DNA from: Lachnospiraceae bacterium UBA3820
Lineage (GTDB): Bacteria > Bacillota > Clostridia > Lachnospirales > Lachnospiraceae
Length of the DNA: 32,079 bases
Assembly (NCBI GenBank): GCA_002369325.1
Contig: DFDU01000086.1
Span: 1 to 32,079 of the forward strand
Direction of reading: 5' to 3'
This document shows positions 18,668 through 27,556 of the stretch, piece after piece; position 1 is the stretch's first letter, and each line of letters opens with the position of its first letter. The position numbers and the translations under genes are program-made. Under the pieces are notes generated by a model. The model saw nothing but the letters and a program-made list of their open reading frames with translations. It did no database searches and had not been told where the DNA came from.

Positions 18668-20014
18668 CTATCTGTCTTCGATAGGTATGTACTCTCTGTG
18701 TTCGCCAACGTACTTGTATGCCGGACGGATAATCTTTCCTTTATTTACAAGCTCTTCAAGACGGTGTGCAGACCATCCCGAAATACGTGCTATGGCAAAC
18801 ATAGGTGTAAATATTTCATTAGGTATACGAAGCATTGTATATACAAATCCACTGTAAAAGTCAACGTTTGCACATACTGCTTTCTGTGTATTTCTGTTTG
18901 CTGTTATAAGCTTCTTTGCAATTCTTTCGACCTTTTCATGAAGCTCATATTCTCTTTCCATTCCCTTTTCCTTTGAAAGCTTCTTTGCATATTCTTTAAG
19001 TATTACGGCTCTCGGATCAGACTCGCTGTATACTGCATGTCCCATACCATATATAAGTCCGGCACCGTCAAATGCTTTCTTATCGAGAATATTCTGAAGA
19101 TATTCACTTAACTCATCTTCGTTATTCCAATCCATGACATTATTCTTTAAATCCTCAAACATCTGCTGAACCTTAAGATTGGCGCCACCGTGACGAGGTC
19201 CCTTGAGTGAACCGAGTGCTGCGGATATGGTCGAATATGTATCTGTACCTGATGAGGTAAGTACGTGAGTTGTAAATGTCGAGTTATTACCACCGCCATG
19301 CTCGGCATGTATTATAAGGCATACATCCAGAACTTTTGCTTCTAATTCTGTGTACTTTCCATCTGTTCTTATAAGTCTAAGCAGGTTTTCTGCAGTTGAA
19401 AGACCCTTTTTAGGTCTGTGAATAATCAAACTTTTTTCCATATGATAATGTCTGTAAGCCTGATAACCGTATGCTGCTATTATCGGAAATTGTGCAATAA
19501 GCTTAAGTGACTGCAAAAGTACATGCTTAATGCTTGTATCATTTGCCTTTTCATCATAAGCATAAAGTGACTGAACACATTTCTGAAGTATATTCATCAT
19601 ATCCTTACTAGGAGCTCTCATGATAACATCTCTGTTAAAAGCTTCAGGAAGCTGTCTTAATTCCTCAAGGATACTTACAAAAGTATCAAGTTCCTCTGAA
19701 GTAGGAAGCTGTCCGAAAAGTAAAAGGTAAGTTGCCTCTTCGAACCCGTAAAGGCTGTTATTTAATCCGGCAACAAGTTTTTTTACCTCATATCCCTGAT
19801 AATAGAGTTCGCCCGGAATAGGAATTCTTTCTTCTCCCTTAAATCCGACTACATCCGATATTTCGGTAAGTCCTGTAAGTACTCCTCGTCCGTCAGCATC
19901 ACGAAGTCCTCTTTTTACACTGTACTTTTTATAAAGATTGACATCTATAATATCCGATTCGTTACAAATGTCCACATATGCATCAAGTATGCTGTCAAAT
20001 TTGTTTTCTTCCAT
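18668..20014 (-). CDS. Citrate synthase (citrate/2-methylcitrate synthase family)
   Basis: This is a 448-residue protein that condenses oxaloacetate with acetyl-CoA. The catalytic triad is readable: His275 (GPRHGGAN), His326 (GMGHAVY) and Asp385 (NVDFYSG). Substrate-binding elements are HAEHGGGNNST (236-246), Arg335 and ARISGWSAHR (409-418). The extra N-terminal segment of about 40 residues and the length of about 450 fit the clostridial subgroup. AGGGAG lies 8 bases before the ATG. The gene follows the metallophosphoesterase by 41 bases with no convincing minus-strand terminator between, so it may be transcribed with it. A methylcitrate-specific role cannot be excluded. Confidence 0.95.
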   Translation of the reverse strand: MEENKFDSILDAYVDICNESDIIDVNLYKKYSVKRGLRDADGRGVLTGLTEISDVVGFKGEERIPIPGELYYQGYEVKKLVAGLNNSLYGFEEATYLLLFGQLPTSEELDTFVSILEELRQLPEAFNRDVIMRAPSKDMMNILQKCVQSLYAYDEKANDTSIKHVLLQSLKLIAQFPIIAAYGYQAYRHYHMEKSLIIHRPKKGLSTAENLLRLIRTDGKYTELEAKVLDVCLIIHAEHGGGNNSTFTTHVLTSSGTDTYSTISAALGSLKGPRHGGANLKVQQMFEDLKNNVMDWNNEDELSEYLQNILDKKAFDGAGLIYGMGHAVYSESDPRAVILKEYAKKLSKEKGMEREYELHEKVERIAKKLITANRNTQKAVCANVDFYSGFVYTMLRIPNEIFTPMFAIARISGWSAHRLEELVNKGKIIRPAYKYVGEHREYIPIEDR

Positions 20015-20055
20015 GTGTCTTATCTCCCTTAAATCCTTTTAGGATTTTTTCCTAT

Positions 20056-20646
20056 TTAAATTTCAACAATATATTTCTCATACGCATTTATGACCCGTGT
20101 TTCATTATACACAGATTCGCGCTTAAAGTCACGCCCATAATTTATATGAACATGTCCGTGAGCAAAAAGTTTCGGCTTTTGCTCATCTAATATATCAAGA
20201 AATACTTTGAAGCCCGTATGCGGAAGGTCACTGCTGTCATTTAAATGAAATGCCGGCGCATGCGTGACAAGTATATCTATACCGCCGTTTTTCTTTATCT
20301 TTCTCCTTAGCTTCCTGTACCTTTTTTTCATTTCCTGCTCGGTATATTGATATGTTCCTTCATTATAACACATACAACCGCCAAGTCCCATAATTCTTAC
20401 TCCGTCATGAACATATATGTCATCATCTATGCATATGCAGCCATCCGGCGGAGTATCCTCATAGCAATAGTCATGATTGCCGTAAACATAAAGTATGGGA
20501 ACCTTCGCAAAGGTTGCAAGAAATGATAAAAACTGTGGAGCCAGGTCACCGCAGGATATAATCAGATCTATTCCTTCTAATTTACTTTTTTCAAAAAAAT
20601 CCCAATAGTATTTTGATTCTTCATCAGCCAGCAGTAATATCTTCAT
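20056..20646 (-). CDS. Calcineurin-like metallophosphoesterase
   Basis: This is a 196-residue, single-domain cytoplasmic protein. Metal-site motifs in order are D8 (LLADEES), GD33-34, GNHD (56-59), THAP (128-131) and GHVH (164-167). The first motif is normally D-x-H; here it reads D-E-E, so one metal ligand is replaced or supplied elsewhere. The ATG shares one base with the TAA of the upstream gene (TAATG), a sign of translational coupling. The substrate (a phosphodiester or phosphomonoester) is unknown. Coupling to a nucleoside-binding-type protein makes a nucleotide a reasonable guess, but that is inference. Confidence 0.88.
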   Translation of the reverse strand: MKILLLADEESKYYWDFFEKSKLEGIDLIISCGDLAPQFLSFLATFAKVPILYVYGNHDYCYEDTPPDGCICIDDDIYVHDGVRIMGLGGCMCYNEGTYQYTEQEMKKRYRKLRRKIKKNGGIDILVTHAPAFHLNDSSDLPHTGFKVFLDILDEQKPKLFAHGHVHINYGRDFKRESVYNETRVINAYEKYIVEI

Positions 20647-22664
20647 TACTTATCCTCTTTATCCCCTGTATCTTCTCCTGTTTCCTCATCCGAAGTCTTT
20701 TCTGTTTCTTCATCAGACGAATTAACATCCGTTACACTTGCTTTTTCCTCTAAGGAATTGACACCCTTTAGCTCAACAATTGACTTTGCACTATCCTTTA
20801 ACTCATCAATTTCCGGAATATCTCCAACAACATTTTCCGCAAGCCAATTCATTTTCATTATTTCCTCAGGCATCATATGTTCATCATTTTCATTTCTGAT
20901 GATGCCGTTTTGATCCTTAATGACCGTATCAAAAGGGAAAAATTCATTATTTTCCATCATGTTTTTAAACAGTTTTACAAGTCTTAAGGTTTCTGCCGGA
21001 ATCTTATCGGAATATATAAGATCAACCACTCCTGCCGAGAGTCCCCACCAGTAGTTGACCGCCTTATTATCCTTCTTTTCTTCCTCCTTAAGTTTTCCCT
21101 GAAGAACCGTTTCTATAAGCTTCTCATAAAATACGCCCCATTGATATGTCGGCATAGCTATATTAAAGGTTCCGTTCTCATCTATATAGTAAAGCCCGAA
21201 ACGTCTTCCAGCTTCATTCGGCTTAATCATAATCTGATCTGAAATATAATTTATATCCTGTCTTCTGAAGTTCTCTATTGCCGCCTCATGTGAAACACCT
21301 TTAAGCGATGTCCATTCAAGATAAATCTTCGCATTTGGATTTACCATCGAAACCCCAAGTGCAAATGCATTTATATCGGCAGTTGTGCTGAGTATCGGAT
21401 AGTCGGCAAGATAGCCTATTTTATCATTTTTAGTTAAAGCACCGGCAATAATACCTGATAAGAATTTTACCTCATAAAGTCTTGCATAATATGTGCTTAT
21501 AAGCTTGTGTGAAGTGTTAAGCGAGCAGTTTAGAATAACCACATCCGGATTATTTACCGCTACCTTAAGACTTGCATTTACCTGTCCCGGAGATGTGGTA
21601 AAAATAATCTTTACACCCATCATAATAAGGTCTTCCATAGCTGTAATAAGTTCTTCCTCGGTTCTGATGTTATGAACCTTAAGAGTTTTTATTCTGCCCT
21701 TACAATGATCTTCAAGATAAAGTCGTCCTAGTTCATGAGCATAAAGCCAATCGGACTCATCTGTATCCTTGCTGAAAAGGAACGCAACTTTTACCTGCTT
21801 TGAAGCAATGCTTCTGAAATAGCTTACTATACTTCTTCTTCCGATATCCGGAGGATCAAGCTTAAGGCTTACTTCACGCCCCGATGACTCATTTAAATAT
21901 TCTTCCCAGAGCTTATCTATTTTTTCCTTTATAACATTTCCAGTCCACTCCTTGGCATTTTCATAACCGTAAACATCAAGGAAAAGCAAAAGTGCATCAC
22001 CGAGAGTTATAGGGAGCTTATCCCCGCCTCTGGCCTTTAAAGCCACACAGAAGTTATGATTCAATGAACCGAAATCCTTTTTCTGATCATCTGTCCATGG
22101 CTCTTCCGGATTTTTGGATGTAAGCTCAAGGAGTCTTTTGAAAAAACCTTCCTGCGAAAACCATATATAATTTATATCCGTGAGCTTATAGAAATCCATA
22201 AACTCATAATAGATTCTTGTTTCCAAATCATCCGTAAGCTTAGGTATTTTACGCATTACAGTTGCCGAGACATTTACCGCACCAAAATACTTAAGCACTG
22301 ACACACGCTTATTTCCCTCTATGACATAGAACTTATTAAGGTATTCATAAACCTTAATAGGCTCGCGGATTCCTTCCTCTATCTGGCTGTCACAAAGCGT
22401 AGACCACTTAACGCCGAATTCTGTTTTATAATCAAGAATCGGCATAAAATTATTTGCAAAGGCATAGGTTCGACCGGCATTACTTGTCCCTACCACATTT
22501 TCAAGCGGTATCTGCACAAGCCCGAGACTTACCTCGCCTACTATATCAACATCCTTTAATATCTCATCCAGCACAGGAAGGTAAGCATCTTCTCCCTTGG
22601 ATACAGCCGTCTTAAATGCCTTAAGCCCTGCCTTCTGCGCTTTTTCATATTCAACATATGACAT
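20646..22664 (-). CDS. Cytoplasmic ParB-like domain fused to a BMP/PnrA-type ligand-binding domain
   Basis: This is a 672-residue protein. There is no signal peptide or lipobox, unlike transport-associated BMP lipoproteins. Residues about 46-140 look like a ParB/Srx-type domain (VQIPLENVVGT, then REPIKVYEYLNKFYVIEGNKR; GNKRVSVL sits where ParB has its GxxR motif). A helical linker follows. Residues about 290-565 match the BMP/PnrA periplasmic-binding fold (VKVAFLFSKD, IIFTTSPGQ, FLSGIIAGALTKNDKIGYLADYP, IYLEWTSL, QWGVFYEKLI). The tail (about 630-672) is acidic and Ser/Glu/Thr-rich. BMP/PnrA proteins bind nucleosides, and B. subtilis Med is a cytoplasmic relative. I infer a nucleoside-sensing regulator. 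GGAAAGGAG precedes the ATG. First gene of the operon with the metallophosphoesterase. Confidence 0.82.
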   Translation of the reverse strand: MSYVEYEKAQKAGLKAFKTAVSKGEDAYLPVLDEILKDVDIVGEVSLGLVQIPLENVVGTSNAGRTYAFANNFMPILDYKTEFGVKWSTLCDSQIEEGIREPIKVYEYLNKFYVIEGNKRVSVLKYFGAVNVSATVMRKIPKLTDDLETRIYYEFMDFYKLTDINYIWFSQEGFFKRLLELTSKNPEEPWTDDQKKDFGSLNHNFCVALKARGGDKLPITLGDALLLFLDVYGYENAKEWTGNVIKEKIDKLWEEYLNESSGREVSLKLDPPDIGRRSIVSYFRSIASKQVKVAFLFSKDTDESDWLYAHELGRLYLEDHCKGRIKTLKVHNIRTEEELITAMEDLIMMGVKIIFTTSPGQVNASLKVAVNNPDVVILNCSLNTSHKLISTYYARLYEVKFLSGIIAGALTKNDKIGYLADYPILSTTADINAFALGVSMVNPNAKIYLEWTSLKGVSHEAAIENFRRQDINYISDQIMIKPNEAGRRFGLYYIDENGTFNIAMPTYQWGVFYEKLIETVLQGKLKEEEKKDNKAVNYWWGLSAGVVDLIYSDKIPAETLRLVKLFKNMMENNEFFPFDTVIKDQNGIIRNENDEHMMPEEIMKMNWLAENVVGDIPEIDELKDSAKSIVELKGVNSLEEKASVTDVNSSDEETEKTSDEETGEDTGDKEDK

Positions 22665-22703
22665 AAAAACTCCTTTCCCCGTAGGAAAACAAATTTACAA
22701 ACT

Positions 22704-22751
22704 AAAAAAAATCCACTCATGTTCGTTATTATAGCATAAGTGGAATTTTTT
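22704..22751 (-). terminator. Rho-independent terminator downstream of the ABC transporter operon
   Basis: On the minus strand TCCACTTATG (22744-22735) pairs with CATGAGTGGA (22721-22712) through one T-G wobble and is followed by eight T residues (22711-22704). A-rich sequence on the other side makes it potentially bidirectional. It lies about 100 bases after the ATPase stop codon. A TATAAT lies in its loop. Confidence 0.88.
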
Positions 22752-22848
22752 CTAAAGTAACATATTATACAAAAATACACGCTAAAAATGAGTCTTTATA
22801 TACACATAATAACAGCTTTCCGTCTGACCTGTTATATAAAACGCCATT

Positions 22849-23607
22849 TTACCATCCAAGATCCATAAGCCAGTTGTTAAGTGCTCTTTCCCTCTCTCTG
22901 TCTGACTTCTCCGAATCATTTATAAATTCACCCTCGATATTTCCATCGCTTATATAAAGCACTCTTGTACATTTAGCGGCAACCTTTGAATCATGGGTTA
23001 CCATCATGATACTTGTGCCCTCCTTATTTATCTTAGTAAGCTCCTGCATAACCTCGTCTGATGAAGCTCTGTTTAAAGCTCCCGTAGGTTCATCGGCAAA
23101 CAAAAGCGACGGCTTATTTATAAGACTTCGGCATATACATGCACGTTGAAGTTGTCCGCCCGAAACCTCATTTATATCATTATCCGCAGTCTCTATGATA
23201 CCAAGCTTTCTCATAAGTGCCTCTCCATACTCCTTAACCTCCGTACGACTTCTTTCAAGTTTTTTACTTTGAAGTCCCGGAAGCAAAATATTATCAAGTA
23301 TGGTAAGATTCTTCATCATAAACATTTGCTGAAATATAAATCCCATCTCATCAAGTCTGATATCCGATAGTTCATTCTTTTTCATTTTGGTAATATCCTT
23401 TTCATTAAAAAGCACTGTTCCGCTTGTTGCCTCATCCATACCTGACACACTGTATAAAAGTGTGGATTTTCCGGAGGCGGACGGTCCCATTATTGCAACC
23501 ATCTCACCGGCTTCAACCTTAAAGCTGATATTTTTAAGCACGTTATTTTGTCTTTTATCCATAACATAGGTTTTACATAAATCTTTTACTTCCAATACAA
23601 CCGACAT
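22849..23607 (-). CDS. ABC transporter ATP-binding protein (MacB/LolD-like)
   Basis: The protein has 252 residues from the chosen ATG at 23607. The frame extends to an ATG at 23628, but the ribosome site AAAAGGAG lies inside that extension, 8 bases from the chosen start (MSVVLEVKDL). Walker A is GPSASGKST (41-49). The Q-loop glutamine is at 93. The signature is VSGGQLQRA (148-156), Walker B is LLFADEPTGALN and the H-loop is VTHDS (His205). It pairs with the FtsX-type permease directly upstream (84-base gap). The family drives lipoprotein, peptide or antibiotic handling at the membrane by a mechanotransmission mechanism. Regulation by the adjacent two-component system is likely. Confidence 0.93.
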   Translation of the reverse strand: MSVVLEVKDLCKTYVMDKRQNNVLKNISFKVEAGEMVAIMGPSASGKSTLLYSVSGMDEATSGTVLFNEKDITKMKKNELSDIRLDEMGFIFQQMFMMKNLTILDNILLPGLQSKKLERSRTEVKEYGEALMRKLGIIETADNDINEVSGGQLQRACICRSLINKPSLLFADEPTGALNRASSDEVMQELTKINKEGTSIMMVTHDSKVAAKCTRVLYISDGNIEGEFINDSEKSDRERERALNNWLMDLGW

Positions 23608-23691
23608 ATTCATTCTCCTTTTCTGCATTTATATACTCATACACTAATCCAATTAATTATTCAAAAAAATATTATATCTTTACTTTTTACA

Positions 23692-26130
23692 CTATTCTAT
23701 ACTTGATGTATCTCTTGCTTTAATCTTTCCGCTGTATAACGATGTAAGCCATGCTATAAGAACTGTCAACGCAACAAGGAATACGGGATATTTTATCAGT
23801 CCGCTTATACTATGAGCCCACTTTATACTATCCGCTCCCATTCCCGAAAAAATAGCATCACCGGCAAAATCCGTTACCGGTACGGAAACCGCCATCGCTA
23901 TCACCACCGATATAAGTGAGAGAATCAAAAATCTCATTATCTGCCATTTTTTTACGTCACTGTCTCTAAAGCCTATAGCCTTTAATATCGCTATCTGTTT
24001 TTTCTCTTTTGTTATAAAGCTTCTCTCCATCATTATTGTTACAAGTATGATGACTATAACGGTAATTGCCACAAGCATAAGCTCAGCGGCCTTCATTGCA
24101 TCAAGTGCTCCTACGCAATCCACACAGAATTCCCTCTGGTTCATAACCGTATTTGTATTAAAAATATCCTTAATTTTTTCTTTTCTTTTCTCTATCTCAT
24201 TTTCCGATGGATTGTCAGTAAAGGTTATAAGTATAGGTACATTTCCGCTGTAATGCGAAAGTGATACGGGTGCATCATCATATAATCTGATAACATTACC
24301 AAGATTGTTCAGGCTCTGATACATACCTGTCACAGTACATTTTTCCTTTTTATCACCATAATCTATCTCAACTGTATCGCCTATTTTAATCCCTGTGGAC
24401 TTTGCTATCGTATTGGTTATGGCGATTTCGTTTTTATTCTGTGGTGCACTTCCTTTTGTCATAGGATAATCACCGCTTTTATTACCCATAATTTTAAGAA
24501 ATGAAAAGTTATATTCTTTATCATTAAATGTTAAATTATACGTAAACAGAACATCACAGCTTACCTTTGCCGGCATACCTTCCTCATTGAGTTTTTCCTC
24601 AACCTTCATAAGATAAGCTTCATACATTTTATATCCATTTTCGAATTGGGAAAAATCACTCACATAATTTGCTTTCTTACCTTCAAGCCTTAAAGCCTCT
24701 TCACTGTCATCATATTGGGCAAATACTCCGTCAAGTTCCAAAGCATTTGCATCTTCATTGCTAAGATAAATATCAGCCCTCATACAAAATGTGTCTATAA
24801 AAGCAGTACTGTCAAGTGTGGCAGTAAAGTTTGATAATATAAGTAAAAACAACGAGCAGATTCCAAACGATATAACTATGTTTAAAAATCTTTTCGGACT
24901 GCTCACTATATCATTCCATGCAAGATAAACAAAGTTTTTGGAATGGCTTTTACTTATGCGACAACCTCTTTTTTTCTTAAATCTTTCACCTGTTTCTCCG
25001 TTTCTTATGGCATCAACAGGTGTCATTTTCTTAACCCTGCCGGTTGAAATATATGCAAGCCACATTATGATCAAAAATACAAGTAATGCACCGAGAATAT
25101 TTATTACCTCTCCATATGTATTACCAAGCATCATATTTTCAGTAACGCTCTTCATAAGCATGTTTCCGAACGGAAAACTTATGATACAGCCTATAACCGT
25201 ACCAACTGCCGCAAGTGCCATATATTTTGTAAGATAAAGTCTTCTTATTTTAAAGTTTCTTAAACCTATTGCCTTCATGACTCCGATTTCACGGAAATCA
25301 TCCTGAATGGTAAATCCGATTGAGAACTTAAGTATTACAAAGGATACTATAATAAGGCATATACTCAGTATTACTACAATAAACGCTACCATTATTTCAA
25401 TTATATATGTCATTACTATCGTACTTTTAGGGAATTCCGCATCCAAACCGTCTATTCTGGCAACTTGATTTTTAATACTCTTAACATCATCTGCTTCAAT
25501 ATATACAATTCTTGCTTCAGTGACTGTACTTGAGTTATGAAACTCATCATAATCCGCTTCATTCAAAAGAAATTTGTTATTACCTGAAACCCTTGATCCT
25601 AAAACCGCATCCTTTAAACCACTGTCGACTATAAAGGTTTTTTCTTCATCTCCAAGCTTTACGGTTATTTCATCACCTACATTTATTTTGTATTCATTTA
25701 TAAATTTTACGGAAATGTAAATATGTCCCTTTTCGACATTTTTGATTTCCTTATTATCCGAATCAAAAAGCTTTGTATATAAAAGCTTTGGGGTGCAAAG
25801 ACTAATACCTCCGCTCCATTCGATTTTCTTTTTGTTTTTATCAAGCACCTCGTCACTATAACTGAGCACTTCATCGTACCCGTAAGATTTAACAGACTCA
25901 ATAGAGTCAAGAACCTCTTTCATATTTTCACCGTCAGATTCAATGCTTAGAAAATAATCATCCTTTTCGCCGACAGCCTGCCCGATATAGTAATCAAGAC
26001 CGCTTATTACAGACACAAGATTACTTAATCCGCTGGACACAAAAACCGTAGCCAGTACAATAAAAAGAAACAGAATTACGTTCATTGTTTTGTTTCTTTT
26101 TAAATCCTTTTTTAAAATTTGAAAAAACAT
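23692..26130 (-). CDS. FtsX-type ABC transporter permease with two extracytoplasmic domains
   Basis: The protein has 812 residues from the ATG at 26130, which has AAGGTGG at 6-base spacing. An upstream GTG at 26139 lies inside that ribosome site and is unlikely. Two similar halves each show one TM, a large outer domain, then a TM bundle. TM1 (about 15-37) is followed by an outer domain of about 200 residues and TM2-4 (about 240-365). TM5 (about 417-440) is followed by a second outer domain of about 240 residues and TM6-8 (about 685-805). Each half has an FtsX motif (REIGVMKAIGLRNFKIRRLY and KKQIAILKAIGFRDSDVKKW). This is a duplicated FtsX layout with eight TMs, unlike the ten-TM BceB type. 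Likely role: envelope or antimicrobial-peptide transport. Confidence 0.92.
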   Translation of the reverse strand: MFFQILKKDLKRNKTMNVILFLFIVLATVFVSSGLSNLVSVISGLDYYIGQAVGEKDDYFLSIESDGENMKEVLDSIESVKSYGYDEVLSYSDEVLDKNKKKIEWSGGISLCTPKLLYTKLFDSDNKEIKNVEKGHIYISVKFINEYKINVGDEITVKLGDEEKTFIVDSGLKDAVLGSRVSGNNKFLLNEADYDEFHNSSTVTEARIVYIEADDVKSIKNQVARIDGLDAEFPKSTIVMTYIIEIMVAFIVVILSICLIIVSFVILKFSIGFTIQDDFREIGVMKAIGLRNFKIRRLYLTKYMALAAVGTVIGCIISFPFGNMLMKSVTENMMLGNTYGEVINILGALLVFLIIMWLAYISTGRVKKMTPVDAIRNGETGERFKKKRGCRISKSHSKNFVYLAWNDIVSSPKRFLNIVISFGICSLFLLILSNFTATLDSTAFIDTFCMRADIYLSNEDANALELDGVFAQYDDSEEALRLEGKKANYVSDFSQFENGYKMYEAYLMKVEEKLNEEGMPAKVSCDVLFTYNLTFNDKEYNFSFLKIMGNKSGDYPMTKGSAPQNKNEIAITNTIAKSTGIKIGDTVEIDYGDKKEKCTVTGMYQSLNNLGNVIRLYDDAPVSLSHYSGNVPILITFTDNPSENEIEKRKEKIKDIFNTNTVMNQREFCVDCVGALDAMKAAELMLVAITVIVIILVTIMMERSFITKEKKQIAILKAIGFRDSDVKKWQIMRFLILSLISVVIAMAVSVPVTDFAGDAIFSGMGADSIKWAHSISGLIKYPVFLVALTVLIAWLTSLYSGKIKARDTSSIE

Positions 26131-26261
26131 AGCTTCCACCTTTCCTTAACTGCTTACTGTTTACGGTTAAACTATAAATTTGAAATTATTAAATGAACAT
26201 TAAATAAAAAAACAAATTTTAAAAATAATTATTTTTCGCAAATACAGTTATTAAAATACAA

Positions 26262-26298
26262 GTACCGACCTTATATCATAAATTTATAGGGTCGGTAC
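26262..26298 (-). terminator. Possible terminator or attenuator between kinase and permease genes
   Basis: The arms GTACCGACC (26262-26270) and GGTCGGTAC (26290-26298) are perfectly complementary over 9 bp, with partial A/T pairing inside. On the minus strand the hairpin is followed by TTGTATTTT, a weak T-tract. It lies about 30 bases after the kinase stop. It may partly separate the two-component genes from the transporter genes. Confidence 0.55.
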
Positions 26299-26326
26299 GT
26301 TTAACCATCTGCCTGGTATAAAGATA

Positions 26327-27556
26327 TTAAGCTTTTCTTACGACGAGAGTTACCTTAAAAATATAATCATCGGCACTAACAAAAACATCGCCGTCCATTT
26401 TTGTCATAAGCTGTTTTACTATGTAAAGGCCAAGTCCGTTTCCCTTAACATTTCCGGCATTACTTCCTCTGTAAAAAGAATCAAACAAATTTGGCAGCTC
26501 ATTTTCATTTATTGAATTTCCGGTATTTTCTATGCTTATAAGCTTGCAATTTTCTTCCTCATCAAATGAAATAGTAATTTTCTTTCCATCTCCGTATTTG
26601 ATAGCATTTTCCATAATATTTTGGATAGCCTCCGTCAGCCTGTCCCTGTCGCACGAAAGCATAACATTATCATATTCATTTACTTCAAATCCTGTATGAA
26701 TCAAGCTTAGCTTATCCTTATAATAAACCTCTATATCTGTCATTATTTCGGAAAGATATGATTCTCCCATATTCACTTCGAAATCCATAAACTCTTCTCT
26801 GGATAAGGTATGTATATGATCTACATACCTTTTTACCTCATCCGCATTTTTCATTATTCCGCTAAATGCCTTTTTTCTTTCTTCTTCCGTTTCATAAATT
26901 CCTTCCGAAAGTGCCTTGGCATAAAGCTGTATGGACGATAAAGGAGTCTTTATATCATGCGAGAGTGAGAGCAACAGTGTCTTTTTCTCCTTCTGATATC
27001 TCAGATTTTTAGACTTACTGTCTTCAAGCTTTTCTCTGAGCATATCTATCCCCCATATGAATCTTCCGAAAAATCTGTTCTTATCCTCCTTGATGGGATT
27101 ACTTAAATTTCCCTTTGCAAGTTCCACCGTAAGCGATGACATTTTATCAAACGGATGTAAAACCTTTCTGCTTATGAAAAGCAGCAAAAACACGGTTAAA
27201 ACAAGCATAACAAACATTCCCGTATTCATAAGAAACAGTTCATTATAGTTTTCTGTTTTATATTCAATTCGCCAAAGCTTTCCTCCTGCTTCTTCCACCA
27301 AATACTGATTATTGCAAATATCATCAGCATCAAAAATCCTCACTCTTATCAGTGTATCAAACTTTGACAAATCAATCATTTCCGGGTTCCGTCTTGCGTC
27401 CTCATCACTCTCAAGAATCCTTAAAACTCTCTCTGCATCGACTCTGTAATAATCTTCTTTCTGTCTTTTATGCGAAATAAGAGCAAAGTTCATCACTGCA
27501 ATTATGAGTATCTCTGCAATCACTATTAATAAAGAAATTTTTCTAAATCTACTCAA
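26327..27556 (-). CDS. Membrane sensor histidine kinase
   Basis: This is a 409-residue protein. TM1 is at 9-27, a short outer domain spans about 28-110, TM2 is at 111-129, and a HAMP-like linker spans 130-182. The DHp H-box is SLSHDIKTPLSSI with phospho-acceptor His200. The N-box is QNIMENAIKYGDG (Asn317), with G-boxes around IENTGN and GNGLGLYIVKQ, so it is a complete kinase. The start codon is TTG at 27556, overlapping the response regulator gene by 8 bases, which implies translational coupling. The outer domain of about 80 residues is larger than in BceS-type kinases, so it may sense a ligand directly. It probably controls the downstream FtsX-type transporter. Confidence 0.93.
   Translation of the reverse strand: MSRFRKISLLIVIAEILIIAVMNFALISHKRQKEDYYRVDAERVLRILESDEDARRNPEMIDLSKFDTLIRVRIFDADDICNNQYLVEEAGGKLWRIEYKTENYNELFLMNTGMFVMLVLTVFLLLFISRKVLHPFDKMSSLTVELAKGNLSNPIKEDKNRFFGRFIWGIDMLREKLEDSKSKNLRYQKEKKTLLLSLSHDIKTPLSSIQLYAKALSEGIYETEEERKKAFSGIMKNADEVKRYVDHIHTLSREEFMDFEVNMGESYLSEIMTDIEVYYKDKLSLIHTGFEVNEYDNVMLSCDRDRLTEAIQNIMENAIKYGDGKKITISFDEEENCKLISIENTGNSINENELPNLFDSFYRGSNAGNVKGNGLGLYIVKQLMTKMDGDVFVSADDYIFKVTLVVRKA

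Noticed and set aside
20031..20047. Small hairpin AAATCC/GGATTT followed by T residues on the plus strand
   Set aside because: No plus-strand gene would use it. On the minus strand it lacks a T-tract and lies just ahead of the citrate synthase ribosome site.
22556..22780. Minus-strand open frame of 74 codons overlapping the start of the ParB/BMP gene
   Set aside because: Different frame from a well-supported gene, runs through the terminator hairpin, and has no recognisable motif.
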